64,000 nucleotides of DNA from Bosea sp. 29B (lineage in GTDB: Bacteria > Pseudomonadota > Alphaproteobacteria > Rhizobiales > Beijerinckiaceae), in NCBI RefSeq assembly GCF_902506165.1, contig NZ_LR733817.1, positions 4,989,625 to 5,053,624 of the forward strand, given 5' to 3'. Positions within the stretch are counted from its first letter, which is position 1. Each line of letters opens with the position of its first letter. The notes beneath the pieces were generated by a model that saw nothing but the letters and a program-made list of their open reading frames with translations, did no database searches and had not been told where the DNA came from. Below are positions 27,424 to 36,617 of the stretch, piece after piece. The position numbers were made by a program, and so were the translations under genes.

Positions 27424-29574
27424 ATGGCGGAACGCTCATTTGCGCGCGAGGTCGAGGATCTGCGCCTCGGCGAGGGCGAGATCTTTCGTGGCGAGGGCAT
27501 CCTCGCCATCACCAAGGCGCTTCTGCAATCCGGTGTGTCCTATGTCGGCGGTTATCAGGGCTCGCCCATCTCCCATCTGATGGACGTGCTGGCCGACGCT
27601 AAGGACGTGCTCGACGAGCTCGGTGTCCATTTCGAATCCTCGGCCTCGGAAGCGGCCGCTGCTGCTTCGCTCTCGGCTTCGGTGATGTACCCGCTGCGCG
27701 GCGCCGTGACCTGGAAGTCGACGGCCGGCACCAATGTCGCCAGCGACGCCTTGACCAACCTGGCCTCGGGCGGCGTGACCGGCGGTGCGCTCATCATCCT
27801 CGGGGAGGATTACGGCGAGGGCTCCTCGATCCCGCAGGAGCGCAGCCACGCCTTCGCGATGAAATCGCAGCTCTGGCTGCTCGATCCCCGTCCTAACCTC
27901 GAATCCATCGTCAAATCGGTCGAGGACGGTTTCGAGCTCTCCGAAGCCACCAACACGCCGGTCATGCTGCAGGTCCGCATCCGCGCCTGCCATGTCCACG
28001 GCCAGTTCATCGCCAAGGACAACCGCAAGCCCGCCTTCACCATCCGCGAGGCGCTGGAGAATCCGCAGCGCGATCTCAACCGCATCGTGCTGCCGCCGGC
28101 CTCGATGCTGCAGGATCGGCAGAAGCTGGAACAGCGTTGGCCGGCGGCGGTCGATTTCATCAAGCGCCGCAGGCTCAACGAGTTCTTCGGCCCCGATGCC
28201 GGCGAAATCGGCATTGTCATGCAGGGCGGAATGTACAATTCCGTGATGCGCGGGCTGCAATATCTCGGCTTGGCCGACGCCTATGGCGACAGCAAGATCC
28301 CGCTCTACGTCCTCAATGTCACCTATCCGCTGGCGGATGACGAGGTCGCCGATTTCTGCCGCGACAAGCGCGCCGTGCTGATCGTGGAGGAAGGGCACCC
28401 GGAATATATCGAACAGGCGATCGGCACGGTGCTGCGCCGCCGCGGCATCGCGGCCAAGCTCGCAGGCAAGGATGTGCTGCCGCTCGGAGGCGACTATACC
28501 GCGGCCGTACTGAGCAAGGGCATCGGCGCCTTTCTCGACCAGAACGCCCCGCATCTGCTCGGCAACCGCCCGCCGCTGCCGAGCGCGGATGCGATCGTTG
28601 CGGCCGCCCCCGTCCAGCAACTGGTCGAGATCGTGCCGCCGCGCCCGGCTGGCTTCTGCATCGGCTGTCCCGAGCGGCCGATCTTCGCGGCGATGAAGCT
28701 CGTCGAGAAGGAACTGGGTCCGCACCAGATCTCGGCCGATATCGGCTGCCATCTCTTCTCGATCCTGCCGCCTTTCAATCTCGGCGGCACGACGATGGGT
28801 TATGGCCTGGGGCCCGCTTCGGCCTCAGCCTTCAATGTCGAGGCCGGGAAAAAGCCGATCTCGATCATGGGCGATGGCGGCTTCTGGCATAACGGCCTGT
28901 CGTCGGGCGTCGGCAACGCTGTCTTCAACAAGCAGAACCAGGTCATCATGGTTGTCGACAATTACTATTCGTCGGCGACCGGCGGGCAGGACATCATGTC
29001 CTCGCGTGCCGACAATGACCGCCGCTCCACCAAGAACCCGATTGCCAGGGCGGTGCGCGGGATCGGCGCCAAATGGGTGCGCGAGATCGACCGCACCTAT
29101 GACGTGGCCAAGATGCGCGACACTCTGAAGGCGGCGCTGACGTCGAAGGAGGAGGGGCCGAAGATCATCATCGCCTCATCCGAATGCATGTTGAACAAGC
29201 AGCGCCGTGTGAAGCCGTTGTTCAACAAGGCGGTCAAGGAAGGCAAGCGCTCGGTCAAGCAGCGCTTCGGCGTGGACGAGGATATCTGCACCGGCGACCA
29301 TGCCTGCATGCGTCTCTCCGGCTGTCCTTCGCTCTCCGTCAAGCATCTCGACGACCCGCTGCGCGACGACCCCGTCGCCGCGATCGACAACAATTGCGTC
29401 GGCTGCGGCAATTGCGGAGAGGTGGCGGAGGCCGCCGTGCTGTGCCCGTCCTTCTATCGCGCCGACGTCATCTACAACCCGACGCGGCTCGATCGCTGGA
29501 TGGCGCGTCTGCGCGGCGCCGTGATCGGCTATCTCCAGCGCCGCCGCGACGCGCGCCGGGTGGTGTTCTCGTGA
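27424..29574 (+). CDS. Indolepyruvate:ferredoxin oxidoreductase, alpha-type large subunit
   Basis: 716 residues, thiamine-diphosphate and iron-sulfur 2-oxoacid:ferredoxin oxidoreductase. It oxidatively decarboxylates aryl-pyruvates (indolepyruvate, phenylpyruvate) to aryl-acetyl-CoA. N-terminal pyrimidine-binding domain (GGYQGSPISHL); a CIGCPERP segment about residue 417; TPP motif GDGGFWHNG about 483 ending VVDNYY; and a C-terminal cluster domain with CTGDHACMRLSGC (from about 622) and CVGCGNC (about 658). ATG 27424 has GGAGGGA just upstream; the GTG at 27412 would include that site. It overlaps the next subunit gene by 4 bp. Confidence 0.88.
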   Translation: MAERSFAREVEDLRLGEGEIFRGEGILAITKALLQSGVSYVGGYQGSPISHLMDVLADAKDVLDELGVHFESSASEAAAAASLSASVMYPLRGAVTWKSTAGTNVASDALTNLASGGVTGGALIILGEDYGEGSSIPQERSHAFAMKSQLWLLDPRPNLESIVKSVEDGFELSEATNTPVMLQVRIRACHVHGQFIAKDNRKPAFTIREALENPQRDLNRIVLPPASMLQDRQKLEQRWPAAVDFIKRRRLNEFFGPDAGEIGIVMQGGMYNSVMRGLQYLGLADAYGDSKIPLYVLNVTYPLADDEVADFCRDKRAVLIVEEGHPEYIEQAIGTVLRRRGIAAKLAGKDVLPLGGDYTAAVLSKGIGAFLDQNAPHLLGNRPPLPSADAIVAAAPVQQLVEIVPPRPAGFCIGCPERPIFAAMKLVEKELGPHQISADIGCHLFSILPPFNLGGTTMGYGLGPASASAFNVEAGKKPISIMGDGGFWHNGLSSGVGNAVFNKQNQVIMVVDNYYSSATGGQDIMSSRADNDRRSTKNPIARAVRGIGAKWVREIDRTYDVAKMRDTLKAALTSKEEGPKIIIASSECMLNKQRRVKPLFNKAVKEGKRSVKQRFGVDEDICTGDHACMRLSGCPSLSVKHLDDPLRDDPVAAIDNNCVGCGNCGEVAEAAVLCPSFYRADVIYNPTRLDRWMARLRGAVIGYLQRRRDARRVVFS

Positions 29575-31130
29575 ATGCCGTGATGCCCGTAAGCCCTGCC
29601 GGTTTGCCAGCCTTCGACCGCCCCCTGTCGATCGCCGTGCTCGCCATGGGCGGCCAGGGCGGCGGTGTCCTGACCGACTGGATCGTTGCCGCAGCCGAAC
29701 ACGCCGGCTGGATCGCGCAATCGACCTCCGTGCCCGGCGTGGCCCAGCGGACCGGTGCGACAATCTACTATGTCGAAATGCTGCCGCCGCGCGACGGACG
29801 CCATCCCGTGCTCTCGCTGATGCCGACGCCAGGCGATGTCGATGTCGTGGCTGCCGCTGAATTCATGGAAGCCGGCCGCGCCATGCTGCGGGGCCTCGTC
29901 ACGCCGGACCGGACGACGCTGATCGCCTCGACCCATCGCAGCCTGGCAGTGAGCGAGAAAGAAAAGCCTGGCGACGGCATCGCATCCTCCGAGCCGGTAT
30001 TCGAAGCGTCTGATTTCGCCGCGCGCCATGCGATTCAGTTCGACATGCAGGCGCTGGCGGAGCGGAACGGCAGCGTGATCTCGGCCGTGATGTTCGGCGC
30101 ACTGGCCGGGTCCGGCGTGCTGCCGTTCCCGCGCGAGACCTTCGAAGCCGCCATCCGCGAGGGCGGCAAGGGCGTCGAGCCCAGCCTGCGCGCCTTCGGC
30201 GCCGGCTTCGAGCGGGCCTCGCGTCCAGCCGAGACCGCTCCTGTGCCCGACACGGAAGCCCCGCCGCCTGTCCCGACGAGTGTCGGCGTGCCGCAGCTCG
30301 ATGGCTTGCTGATGCGTATTCACGGCGAGTTTCCGGAGACCGTGCGGCCGATGCTGTTCGCCGGCGTCAAGCGCCTGACGGACTATCAGGACGTCGCCTA
30401 TGCCGGCGAATATCTCGATCGGATGCGGGATTTGCTGGCGCTCGACCGCCGTCATGGTGGGGAGGTTGCAGGCTATGCCTTCACCGATGCCGCTGCAAAA
30501 TATCTCGCCGTCGCCATGGCCTATGACGATGTCATCCGCGTCGCCGACCTCAAGACGCGGGCGTCGCGTTTCGAGCGCATCGACAAGGAGATCGGCAAGC
30601 GAGACGACCAATTGCTCTACATGACCGAGTTCATGCATCCGCGCATGGAGGAGGTCATCGGCACCATGCCGAAAGGGCTTGGCCTTTGGCTCGAAGGCAA
30701 GCCGGGCCTCGTCCGCCTGCTGGACCGCGCGGTCAATCGCGGCCGCCGCGTCAAGACGGGTCATGTCAGCTGGTTCCTCTCGCTCAATCTCGTCGCGGCG
30801 CTGCGCCTCGCGCGCCGGAGGCTGCTGCGCCATGCGCGCGAGACGGCTCATATCGAGGGGTGGCTAACCCTGGCGACGCGGATCGTCGCGCAGGATTATC
30901 CGCTCGCCGTGGAGGTCCTGGGCTGCCGGCGGCTGATAAAGGGCTATTCCGACACCCACGCGCGCGGCGAGTCGAAGTTCGACCGTGTCCTGTCGGCAGC
31001 GCCCGGCCTTGTCGGCAAGCCCGACAGCGCCGGCTGGCTGCGCCGCCTGCGCACCGCGGCATTGGCCGACGAGCAGGGCGAGGCATTGGCGGGCGCGCTC
31101 ATGACGCTGGAGCACGCCTTCGAGGCGTGA
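29571..31130 (+). CDS. Indolepyruvate oxidoreductase, beta-type subunit
   Basis: 519 residues from the GTG at 29571, which overlaps the upstream stop (GTGA). The N-terminal 190 residues are the 2-oxoacid oxidoreductase gamma-type domain (VLAMGGQGGGVLTDWIV, SVPGVAQRTGATIYYVEM). A further C-terminal domain of about 270 residues (from GVPQLDGLLMRIHGEF) is the extra region found in this long beta-subunit family. It pairs with the alpha-type subunit to form indoleacetyl-CoA or another arylacetyl-CoA. An in-frame ATG at 29583 is an alternative start. Confidence 0.85.
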   Translation: MNAVMPVSPAGLPAFDRPLSIAVLAMGGQGGGVLTDWIVAAAEHAGWIAQSTSVPGVAQRTGATIYYVEMLPPRDGRHPVLSLMPTPGDVDVVAAAEFMEAGRAMLRGLVTPDRTTLIASTHRSLAVSEKEKPGDGIASSEPVFEASDFAARHAIQFDMQALAERNGSVISAVMFGALAGSGVLPFPRETFEAAIREGGKGVEPSLRAFGAGFERASRPAETAPVPDTEAPPPVPTSVGVPQLDGLLMRIHGEFPETVRPMLFAGVKRLTDYQDVAYAGEYLDRMRDLLALDRRHGGEVAGYAFTDAAAKYLAVAMAYDDVIRVADLKTRASRFERIDKEIGKRDDQLLYMTEFMHPRMEEVIGTMPKGLGLWLEGKPGLVRLLDRAVNRGRRVKTGHVSWFLSLNLVAALRLARRRLLRHARETAHIEGWLTLATRIVAQDYPLAVEVLGCRRLIKGYSDTHARGESKFDRVLSAAPGLVGKPDSAGWLRRLRTAALADEQGEALAGALMTLEHAFEA

Positions 31131-31169
31131 GTATCATAGAGCACGAGCGGCGACCTCGTGGGCAGTGTC

Positions 31170-31754
31170 CTAACGCTGCGGGTCGCTCCTGTTGGCGATC
31201 AATGCGCGCTTGAGCAACGCAAGCTTCTTGCCGATCTCCTCGATTTCCTCTTCGGGGAATCCAGCCATCGCATCCGCCAGCCAGGCGTTGTGCTTTTTGG
31301 CCATGCGGCGGAATTTCTGCCGGCCTTCGATCGTCAGGCAGATGATCTGGATGCGCCGATCCAGATTGGAGGGGCTGCGGGTGACGAAGCCGTCGGCGAT
31401 CAGGCGCTCGATGATCGGCGTGACATTGGCCTGCGAAACCATCAGCCGCTTTGATAGTTCACCTTGCACCAGACCGCCGGGCTCGCGGTCGAGCTGCGCC
31501 AGGATGTCGAAGCGCGGCAAAGTGAAGTCGAAGTTCTCCCTGAATTGCCGACGCAATTCGGCTTCGATCAGGGTCGAGCAAGCGAGCAGCCGCAGCCAGA
31601 GGCGCACTTCGCCCCGGTGATCCTGATCGCCGCCGGACCGCTCGCCGAGGCGGAGATCGTCCAGATCCTTTTGGATGCTCAATGCATGATCCTTTTGAGC
31701 TTTGGCCGATCGGTCGGCCTCATATCCGTCTTCGCTGATATCGCGCAAAAACAT
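31170..31754 (-). CDS. MarR-family regulator, likely controller of the 27-40 kb catabolic genes
   Basis: 194 residues, MarR winged helix: LLACSTLIEAELRRQF, FTLPRFDILAQLDREP, recognition part GELSKRLMVSQANVTPIIERLI and wing SNLDRRIQIICLTIEG. The N-terminal 50 residues are polar and extra. The start is uncertain (ATG 31754 or TTG 31769). Divergent from the thioesterase gene; the 24-bp element in between (site B) recurs before the oxidoreductase, the ligase pair and the racemase-fold operon. CoA-thioester-responsive MarR proteins such as CouR and BadR are known in similar clusters; the effector here is unknown. Confidence 0.85.
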   Translation of the reverse strand: MFLRDISEDGYEADRSAKAQKDHALSIQKDLDDLRLGERSGGDQDHRGEVRLWLRLLACSTLIEAELRRQFRENFDFTLPRFDILAQLDREPGGLVQGELSKRLMVSQANVTPIIERLIADGFVTRSPSNLDRRIQIICLTIEGRQKFRRMAKKHNAWLADAMAGFPEEEIEEIGKKLALLKRALIANRSDPQR

Positions 31755-31823
31755 GCGCAGTGGAACCAATCTTTTTGCCGGAAGCGTGTTTGATGCTCGA
31801 CAGTCCCGATGGTGCTGTCTATG

Positions 31824-31847
31824 AATTAATTAGTGCCTTAACTAAAT
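31824..31847. promoter_or_regulatory. MarR-type operator, site B
   Basis: Minus-strand copy of the shared element (core TTAGTTAAGGCA, complement at 31834-31845 region), identical at 20 of 24 positions to site A. It lies 11 bp before the thioesterase ATG and about 70 bp before the MarR start, so it could control both genes. Confidence 0.65.
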
Positions 31848-31857
31848 GCGAGGGCTC

Positions 31858-32346
31858 ATGTCGCGGTTCGTTCCCCTGCGGTCGAACGATCTCTCGCCAG
31901 CTGTCTGGCGTCATACTCTTGCGATCCATTTCGGCCATTGCGACCCGGCCGGCATCGTCTATACGCCGCAATATTTCCATCTGTTCAATACCATCCTCGA
32001 AGAGTGGTACGGGCAGGCGCTCGGCATCTCCTATTACGATTTGATCGGCACGCGTCGCACCGGCCTTGGCTATGCCCACGCCTCGGCCGATTTCGCGATG
32101 CCGGCCCGCATGGGCGAGACGCTGGAGGTCGCCGTCGTCATCGAGGCGCTCGGCCGCAGTTCCGTGACACTGACGCTGCACGCCTTCAAGGATGGGGTCG
32201 AATGCGCGCGGGGGAATTTCGTCACGGTCGTCACGTCGCTGGTCGATCACAAGGCCATGCCGGTCCCCGACGATCTGCGCGCGGCCTTCGAAGCCTACCG
32301 CCAACGCTGCGGCGCTGCAGAGCAGCCGATGCGCTCGGCGGGTTGA
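31858..32346 (+). CDS. Hotdog-fold acyl-CoA thioesterase (4-hydroxybenzoyl-CoA thioesterase family)
   Basis: 162 residues. The active-site signature HCDPAGIVYTPQYF starts at residue 27; Asp29 corresponds to the catalytic Asp of Pseudomonas 4-hydroxybenzoyl-CoA thioesterase. A single hotdog domain of normal length. ATG 31858 is chosen because GAGGG precedes it; the earlier ATG (31846) overlaps that site. Probably hydrolyses an aryl-CoA produced by this cluster, or rescues trapped CoA. Confidence 0.85.
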   Translation: MSRFVPLRSNDLSPAVWRHTLAIHFGHCDPAGIVYTPQYFHLFNTILEEWYGQALGISYYDLIGTRRTGLGYAHASADFAMPARMGETLEVAVVIEALGRSSVTLTLHAFKDGVECARGNFVTVVTSLVDHKAMPVPDDLRAAFEAYRQRCGAAEQPMRSAG

Positions 32347-32373
32347 GGAGGCTGGACGGTCTCCGACCCCCTC

Positions 32374-33990
32374 TCAGCGCTTCACCCGATAGCCTGACTT
32401 CTCGCGGTCCCAGGTCTGCGGGCGCACGCCGCCTTCGCGCAATGCCGGCTTGCTGATCTTGCCGTTCTCGGTCAGCGGCATAGCCTCGACGAAGGTCAGG
32501 AAGCGGGGCAGCGCGAAATAGGCAAGCCTGTCCTCGCAATGGCGCAGGACCTCCTCGGGCGTCAGCGAGGCGCCCGGTTCGAACTGGATCGCCGCCGCGA
32601 CCTCGTCCTCGCCGAGCTCGGAGGGAAGGGGATAGACGGCGCAGGCGCCGATCGCGGGATGTGCGAGCAGGATCTGCTCGACCTCCCAGGACGAGACGTT
32701 CTCGCCGCGCCGGCGGATCGTGTCCTTGATGCGGTCGATGAAGCGGTAATGGCCGCCGGGCTCGCGCAGGACGCGGTCGCCGGAATGGAACCAGAGATTG
32801 CGCCAGGCCTCGACCGTCTTCTCGGCCATGTTGTAATAGCCCGCGGCGAAGGAATAGGCCTCGGTCGGGCGCAGCAGCAGCTCGCCCGAGACGCCGTCGG
32901 GGACGGGAGAATCGTTCTCGTCGACGATGCGGGCTTCGATGCCGGCGGCGAGATAGCCGAGGCTGCCCGGATGGTCGGAGGGGATCGGGCTGGCGAAGGC
33001 GAAATTGGTCTCGGTCGAGCCGTAGCCGTCGAGCAGCGGCACGTTGAAGCGCTTCAGGAAGGCATCGTGGAAGCGGGCCGGCACGCCGCCGCCCAGTGCG
33101 ACCCGCAGCTTGTGGTCGCTGTCCTCAGGCCGCTCCGGCTGCGCCAGCAGGATCGCCGCCATCGCGCCCAGCAGGTAGCCGACATTCGCCTCGTGGCGCC
33201 GGATCGAATCCCAGAAGCGCGAGGCCGAGAATTTCGGCTCGAGCACATAGGTGCAGCCGTTGATGATCGCCTGGTAGAAGGCGTTGAGCGCGTTGGTATG
33301 GAACAGCGGCAGCGTCGTCAGCAGCGTCTCACCTTCGCGGATATCGAGCGCGCGGGCCGAATAGACGCCCCACCAGAACATCTGCGCCTGTGGGCAGCAG
33401 ACGCCCTTGGCCGGGCCCGTCGTGCCGGAGGTGTAGAGGATGGCGACGGTGTCGCCGGGCTTCACCGCTCCTGGCGCGATGCCTTCGCCCAGTGCCGGCA
33501 GGCCCGTCCAGTGGGCGGGCGCGTCCGACGGTGCTTCGTCGCCGACGATCCAGACCTTTTCGGGCAGCAGCTTTGCGTCGATCGTGCCGAGTGCCGGGAT
33601 GGAGGTGTCCTCGACGACGAGAAGGGCAGGGCCGGCATTGCGCAGCACATGTTCGAGCTGGCCGCCGCGCAACGCCAGGTTGATCGGCACGGCGATAATG
33701 CCGAGCCAGGCGCAGCCGAGATAGATTTGCAGGAATTCCGGCCGGTTCGAGCACAGGATCGCGACGCGGTCGCCATGGCGCAGGCCGGCATCGGCGAGCA
33801 TCCGGGCCGAGGCTGCGGCAATCCTGGCGGTATCGGCGAAGCTCCATACCGTGTCGCCGAAGACGAGGAGGCGGCGGTCGCCATAGCGTTCTGCCTGACG
33901 CAGGAGGATCGTCGGCAACACCCGCTCCGCCGGCTGGAAACGCCTCACCGCATCGACTGCTGCCAGACGGCTGCGATCGAGACTGTCCAT
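32374..33990 (-). CDS. AMP-forming acyl/aryl-CoA ligase 1
   Basis: 538-residue ANL-superfamily ligase. P-loop YTSGTTGPAKG is at 186-196, adenylate motif GYGSTETNFAF, HSGDRV and IDRIKDTIRRRGENVSS, and a catalytic Lys in LTENGKISKPAL near residue 519. It activates a carboxylic acid as acyl-AMP, then CoA ester. Overall resemblance is to CaiC/FadD-type ligases; substrate is not predictable by eye. Divergent from a second ligase, with the shared operator between them. Confidence 0.87.
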   Translation of the reverse strand: MDSLDRSRLAAVDAVRRFQPAERVLPTILLRQAERYGDRRLLVFGDTVWSFADTARIAAASARMLADAGLRHGDRVAILCSNRPEFLQIYLGCAWLGIIAVPINLALRGGQLEHVLRNAGPALLVVEDTSIPALGTIDAKLLPEKVWIVGDEAPSDAPAHWTGLPALGEGIAPGAVKPGDTVAILYTSGTTGPAKGVCCPQAQMFWWGVYSARALDIREGETLLTTLPLFHTNALNAFYQAIINGCTYVLEPKFSASRFWDSIRRHEANVGYLLGAMAAILLAQPERPEDSDHKLRVALGGGVPARFHDAFLKRFNVPLLDGYGSTETNFAFASPIPSDHPGSLGYLAAGIEARIVDENDSPVPDGVSGELLLRPTEAYSFAAGYYNMAEKTVEAWRNLWFHSGDRVLREPGGHYRFIDRIKDTIRRRGENVSSWEVEQILLAHPAIGACAVYPLPSELGEDEVAAAIQFEPGASLTPEEVLRHCEDRLAYFALPRFLTFVEAMPLTENGKISKPALREGGVRPQTWDREKSGYRVKR

Positions 33991-34051
33991 GCGGTTCTCC
34001 CATCTCTCGCGAAAGCGATGCGCCCGATGTGGCGCGGGTGTCGTTCCGCAA

Positions 34052-34075
34052 ATTTAGTTCATGCTTGAAGTAATT
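34052..34075. promoter_or_regulatory. MarR-type operator, site C
   Basis: Core TTTAGTTCATGC then AAGTAATT, matching site A at 19 of 24 positions, in the 156-bp gap between the divergent CoA ligase genes. It lies about 62 bp before one start and 72 bp before the other, suitable for joint control. Confidence 0.6.
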
Positions 34076-34146
34076 TGGCAAGTGGCTATCGCGCGTGAGG
34101 CAAGATGGCCTTATAGAAGAGGAGCTTCCAATCCGGAGAAAGCTTC

Positions 34147-35775
34147 ATGGACGTTCTTGGCCGCTTCTCGTCGCCGCATGACGCCTTCCAGAACGCCGCT
34201 CTCCGATCGCCAGATGCGCCCTTCCTCGTCGCGCCCGCGAGCGCCCAATTGCCTTATGCGCGCGACGGTTTCAGCCTCGCCTACGGCGCGGTCGGAATGC
34301 AGGTCGAAGCGGCGAGGGTAGCTTACGTCCGCGCCGGCTACGGGCGTGGCGCGCGGGTGGCACTGTTGCTCGACAATCGTCCCGAGTTCTTCGTGCACTG
34401 GCTCGCGCTCAGCGCGCTCGGCGTGTCGATCGTGCCGATCAATCCGGACCTGCGGCCGGAGGAGCTCGCCTACCAATTGACCCTTGCCGATGTCGACCTT
34501 GGCATCGGGACGGGAGATCGCATTGCCCCGCTTGCCCGTGCGCCCGAATTTGCCCGTTTCCGGCCGATCGAGCTTGGCGCGCCCGTTCCCGATTGCCGCA
34601 AGGCGGTGACGGCGCAGGCCGGCGATCTAGCGGCCGAATGCGCGCTGCTCTTCACCTCGGGCAGCACCGGCAAGCCCAAGGGTTGCATCCTGTCGAACCG
34701 CTATTTCCTGCAGGTCGCGCAATGGTATCACGGCCAGGGCGGCATCGCCGCCCTGCGGCCGGAGGGCGAGGTCAATCTCACGCCCCTGCCGATGTTCCAT
34801 ATGAACGCGCTGGGCTGCAGCGCTGTCGGCATGATGGCGCAGGGCGGGGCCGTCGTGCCGCTCGACCGCTTCCATGCCAGCCGCTGGTGGGCGAGTGTCG
34901 CCGATAGCGGCGCGACCATCATCCATTGCCTCGGGGTCATACCGGCCATCCTGCTGCAATTGCCGCCGAGCCCGGACGAGCGCCGCCACAAGGTGCGCTT
35001 CGCCTTCGCGCCGGGTGTGGATGTGCGCCACCGCGCCGCTTTCGAGGAGCGCTTCGGGATTCGCATCGTCGATGCCTGGGCGATGACCGAGACGGGTGGT
35101 GCCGCCGCGACCACGACGGCGCAGGTCCCTTCCGGCTTCGGCGCGCGCTGCATCGGCCAGCCGGCGGCCGGCATGGAATACCGGATCGTCGACGACCAGG
35201 GTGGCGAGGTCGCGGCCGGGCAGGCGGGCGAGCTTCTCGTCCGCGCGGCCGGGGCGAATCCGCGCACCGGCTTCTTCAGCAGCTATCTCGACGATCCCGC
35301 CGCGACCGAGGAGGCCTGGCAGGGCGGCTGGTTCCATACCGGCGACTTCGTCCAGACCGGCGATGACGGCCTGCTCTACTTCTTCGACCGGAAGAAGAGC
35401 ATCGTGCGCCGCAGCGGCGAGAACATCGCCGTCCTCGAGGTCGAGTCGGTGCTGCAACGCCAGGAGGGGGTGCGCGCCACGGCCGTGACGCCGGTGCCCG
35501 ACGAATTGCGCGGCGAGGAGGTCTTCGCCTTCATCGTCGCCGACCCCGACGACCTGGCGGACAGGGCTGCCTTCGCCGAGCGGATCGTGCGGGAGAGCGC
35601 TGCCCTGATCGCCTATCACAAGCTGCCGGGCTATCTGGCCTTCGTCACGGAGCTGCCGCTCTCGGCCACGAAGAAGCTCGCGCGCGGCGAGATCAAGCAG
35701 CTCGCCGCCAAGGCGGTGAGCGAGGGAAGCGTGATCGACCTGCGCGCCCTCAAGGCCGGGCTGCGCAAGCATTGA
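34147..35775 (+). CDS. AMP-forming acyl/aryl-CoA ligase 2
   Basis: 542-residue ANL ligase. P-loop FTSGSTGKPKG is at 169-179, adenylate motif AWAMTETGGAAAT, HTGDFV, FDRKKSIVRRSGENIAV, and C-terminal LSATKKLARGEIK with the catalytic Lys region. Only distantly similar to ligase 1, so the two probably activate different acids, for example a side-chain acid and an aryl carboxylate. Gene starts 71 bp after site C. Confidence 0.87.
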   Translation: MDVLGRFSSPHDAFQNAALRSPDAPFLVAPASAQLPYARDGFSLAYGAVGMQVEAARVAYVRAGYGRGARVALLLDNRPEFFVHWLALSALGVSIVPINPDLRPEELAYQLTLADVDLGIGTGDRIAPLARAPEFARFRPIELGAPVPDCRKAVTAQAGDLAAECALLFTSGSTGKPKGCILSNRYFLQVAQWYHGQGGIAALRPEGEVNLTPLPMFHMNALGCSAVGMMAQGGAVVPLDRFHASRWWASVADSGATIIHCLGVIPAILLQLPPSPDERRHKVRFAFAPGVDVRHRAAFEERFGIRIVDAWAMTETGGAAATTTAQVPSGFGARCIGQPAAGMEYRIVDDQGGEVAAGQAGELLVRAAGANPRTGFFSSYLDDPAATEEAWQGGWFHTGDFVQTGDDGLLYFFDRKKSIVRRSGENIAVLEVESVLQRQEGVRATAVTPVPDELRGEEVFAFIVADPDDLADRAAFAERIVRESAALIAYHKLPGYLAFVTELPLSATKKLARGEIKQLAAKAVSEGSVIDLRALKAGLRKH

Positions 35776-35797
35776 TGCATGGCGCGAGGGGCGGGGC

Positions 35798-36583
35798 TCA
35801 GGTCGCCGCCCCGACCAGCGCCAGCACGCGCACCGGGCTGCCCGAGCCGTTCACGATCTTGAGCGGCGTCGCGATGATGATCGCGCCGGCCGGCGGCAAA
35901 AGGTCGAGATCGCGCAGGCATTGCAGCCCGTAGCGCCCGCCGCCATGCAGGAAATGATGCGCGGGGAAGGGCGGCTCCAGATGCGCGGCCTGGCCCGCAT
36001 CGGTGCCGATCGTCTCGGTGCCGAAGCCGATGATGCCGCGCTCCTCGACCAGCCAGCGCATCACGGCGGAGTTCGGTCCCGGCGTATGCGGGCCGCCTTC
36101 GCCGAGATTGGCATAGTCGCGCCCCTGGCGTTTCGACCAGTCAGTGCGCAGCAGCACCCAGTTGCGCTCGGGAATGCGGCCGTGGCGCGCCTCCCAGGCC
36201 TCGACGTCGGCGATGCTCAGGAGGAAGTCCGGATCGGCCGCGGCCTGCGCCGAGCAATCGATGACGCAGGCCGGCGCGATCAGGTCGCGCACAGGCAGGG
36301 TGTCGACCGCGTTGTTGGGCAGGTCCTTGCCGGTAAACCAGTGAATCGGAGCATCGAAATGCGTGCCGGTATGCTCGCTGAGCGTGATGTTGTTCCAGTA
36401 CCAGGCGGGGCCGGCGGCATCATAGCGCGAGATCTGCTCGATCCTGAGCGGCGAAGCCTGGCCGAATTCGGGCGGCAGCACGATCACCGGGAAATCCGGG
36501 CTCAGTGTGAAGGTGAGGTCGATTACCTTCACCGAGCCGTCGGCCAGCGCGGAGGCGAAGGTCGTAAGGTCGAAAGCGGCCAT
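35798..36583 (-). CDS. Metal-dependent cyclase-family hydrolase (isatin hydrolase / kynurenine formamidase-like)
   Basis: 261 residues. The family signature HTGTHFDAPIHW is at 71-82, giving likely Mn/Zn ligands His71, His75, Asp77 and a general base His81. This cyclase fold includes KynB kynurenine formamidase and isatin hydrolase, both of which open indole-derived amides. The start at 36583 follows AGGAG. Last gene of the minus-strand operon with the DUF35-SDR fusion and thiolase-fold genes. Given indole-related neighbours, an isatin- or formyl-amide-hydrolysing role is plausible; other cyclase activities are possible. Confidence 0.8.
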   Translation of the reverse strand: MAAFDLTTFASALADGSVKVIDLTFTLSPDFPVIVLPPEFGQASPLRIEQISRYDAAGPAWYWNNITLSEHTGTHFDAPIHWFTGKDLPNNAVDTLPVRDLIAPACVIDCSAQAAADPDFLLSIADVEAWEARHGRIPERNWVLLRTDWSKRQGRDYANLGEGGPHTPGPNSAVMRWLVEERGIIGFGTETIGTDAGQAAHLEPPFPAHHFLHGGGRYGLQCLRDLDLLPPAGAIIIATPLKIVNGSGSPVRVLALVGAAT

Positions 36584-36617
36584 GGCAGGCTCCTGTCGAG
36601 ACGATGAAGGCGTTGAA

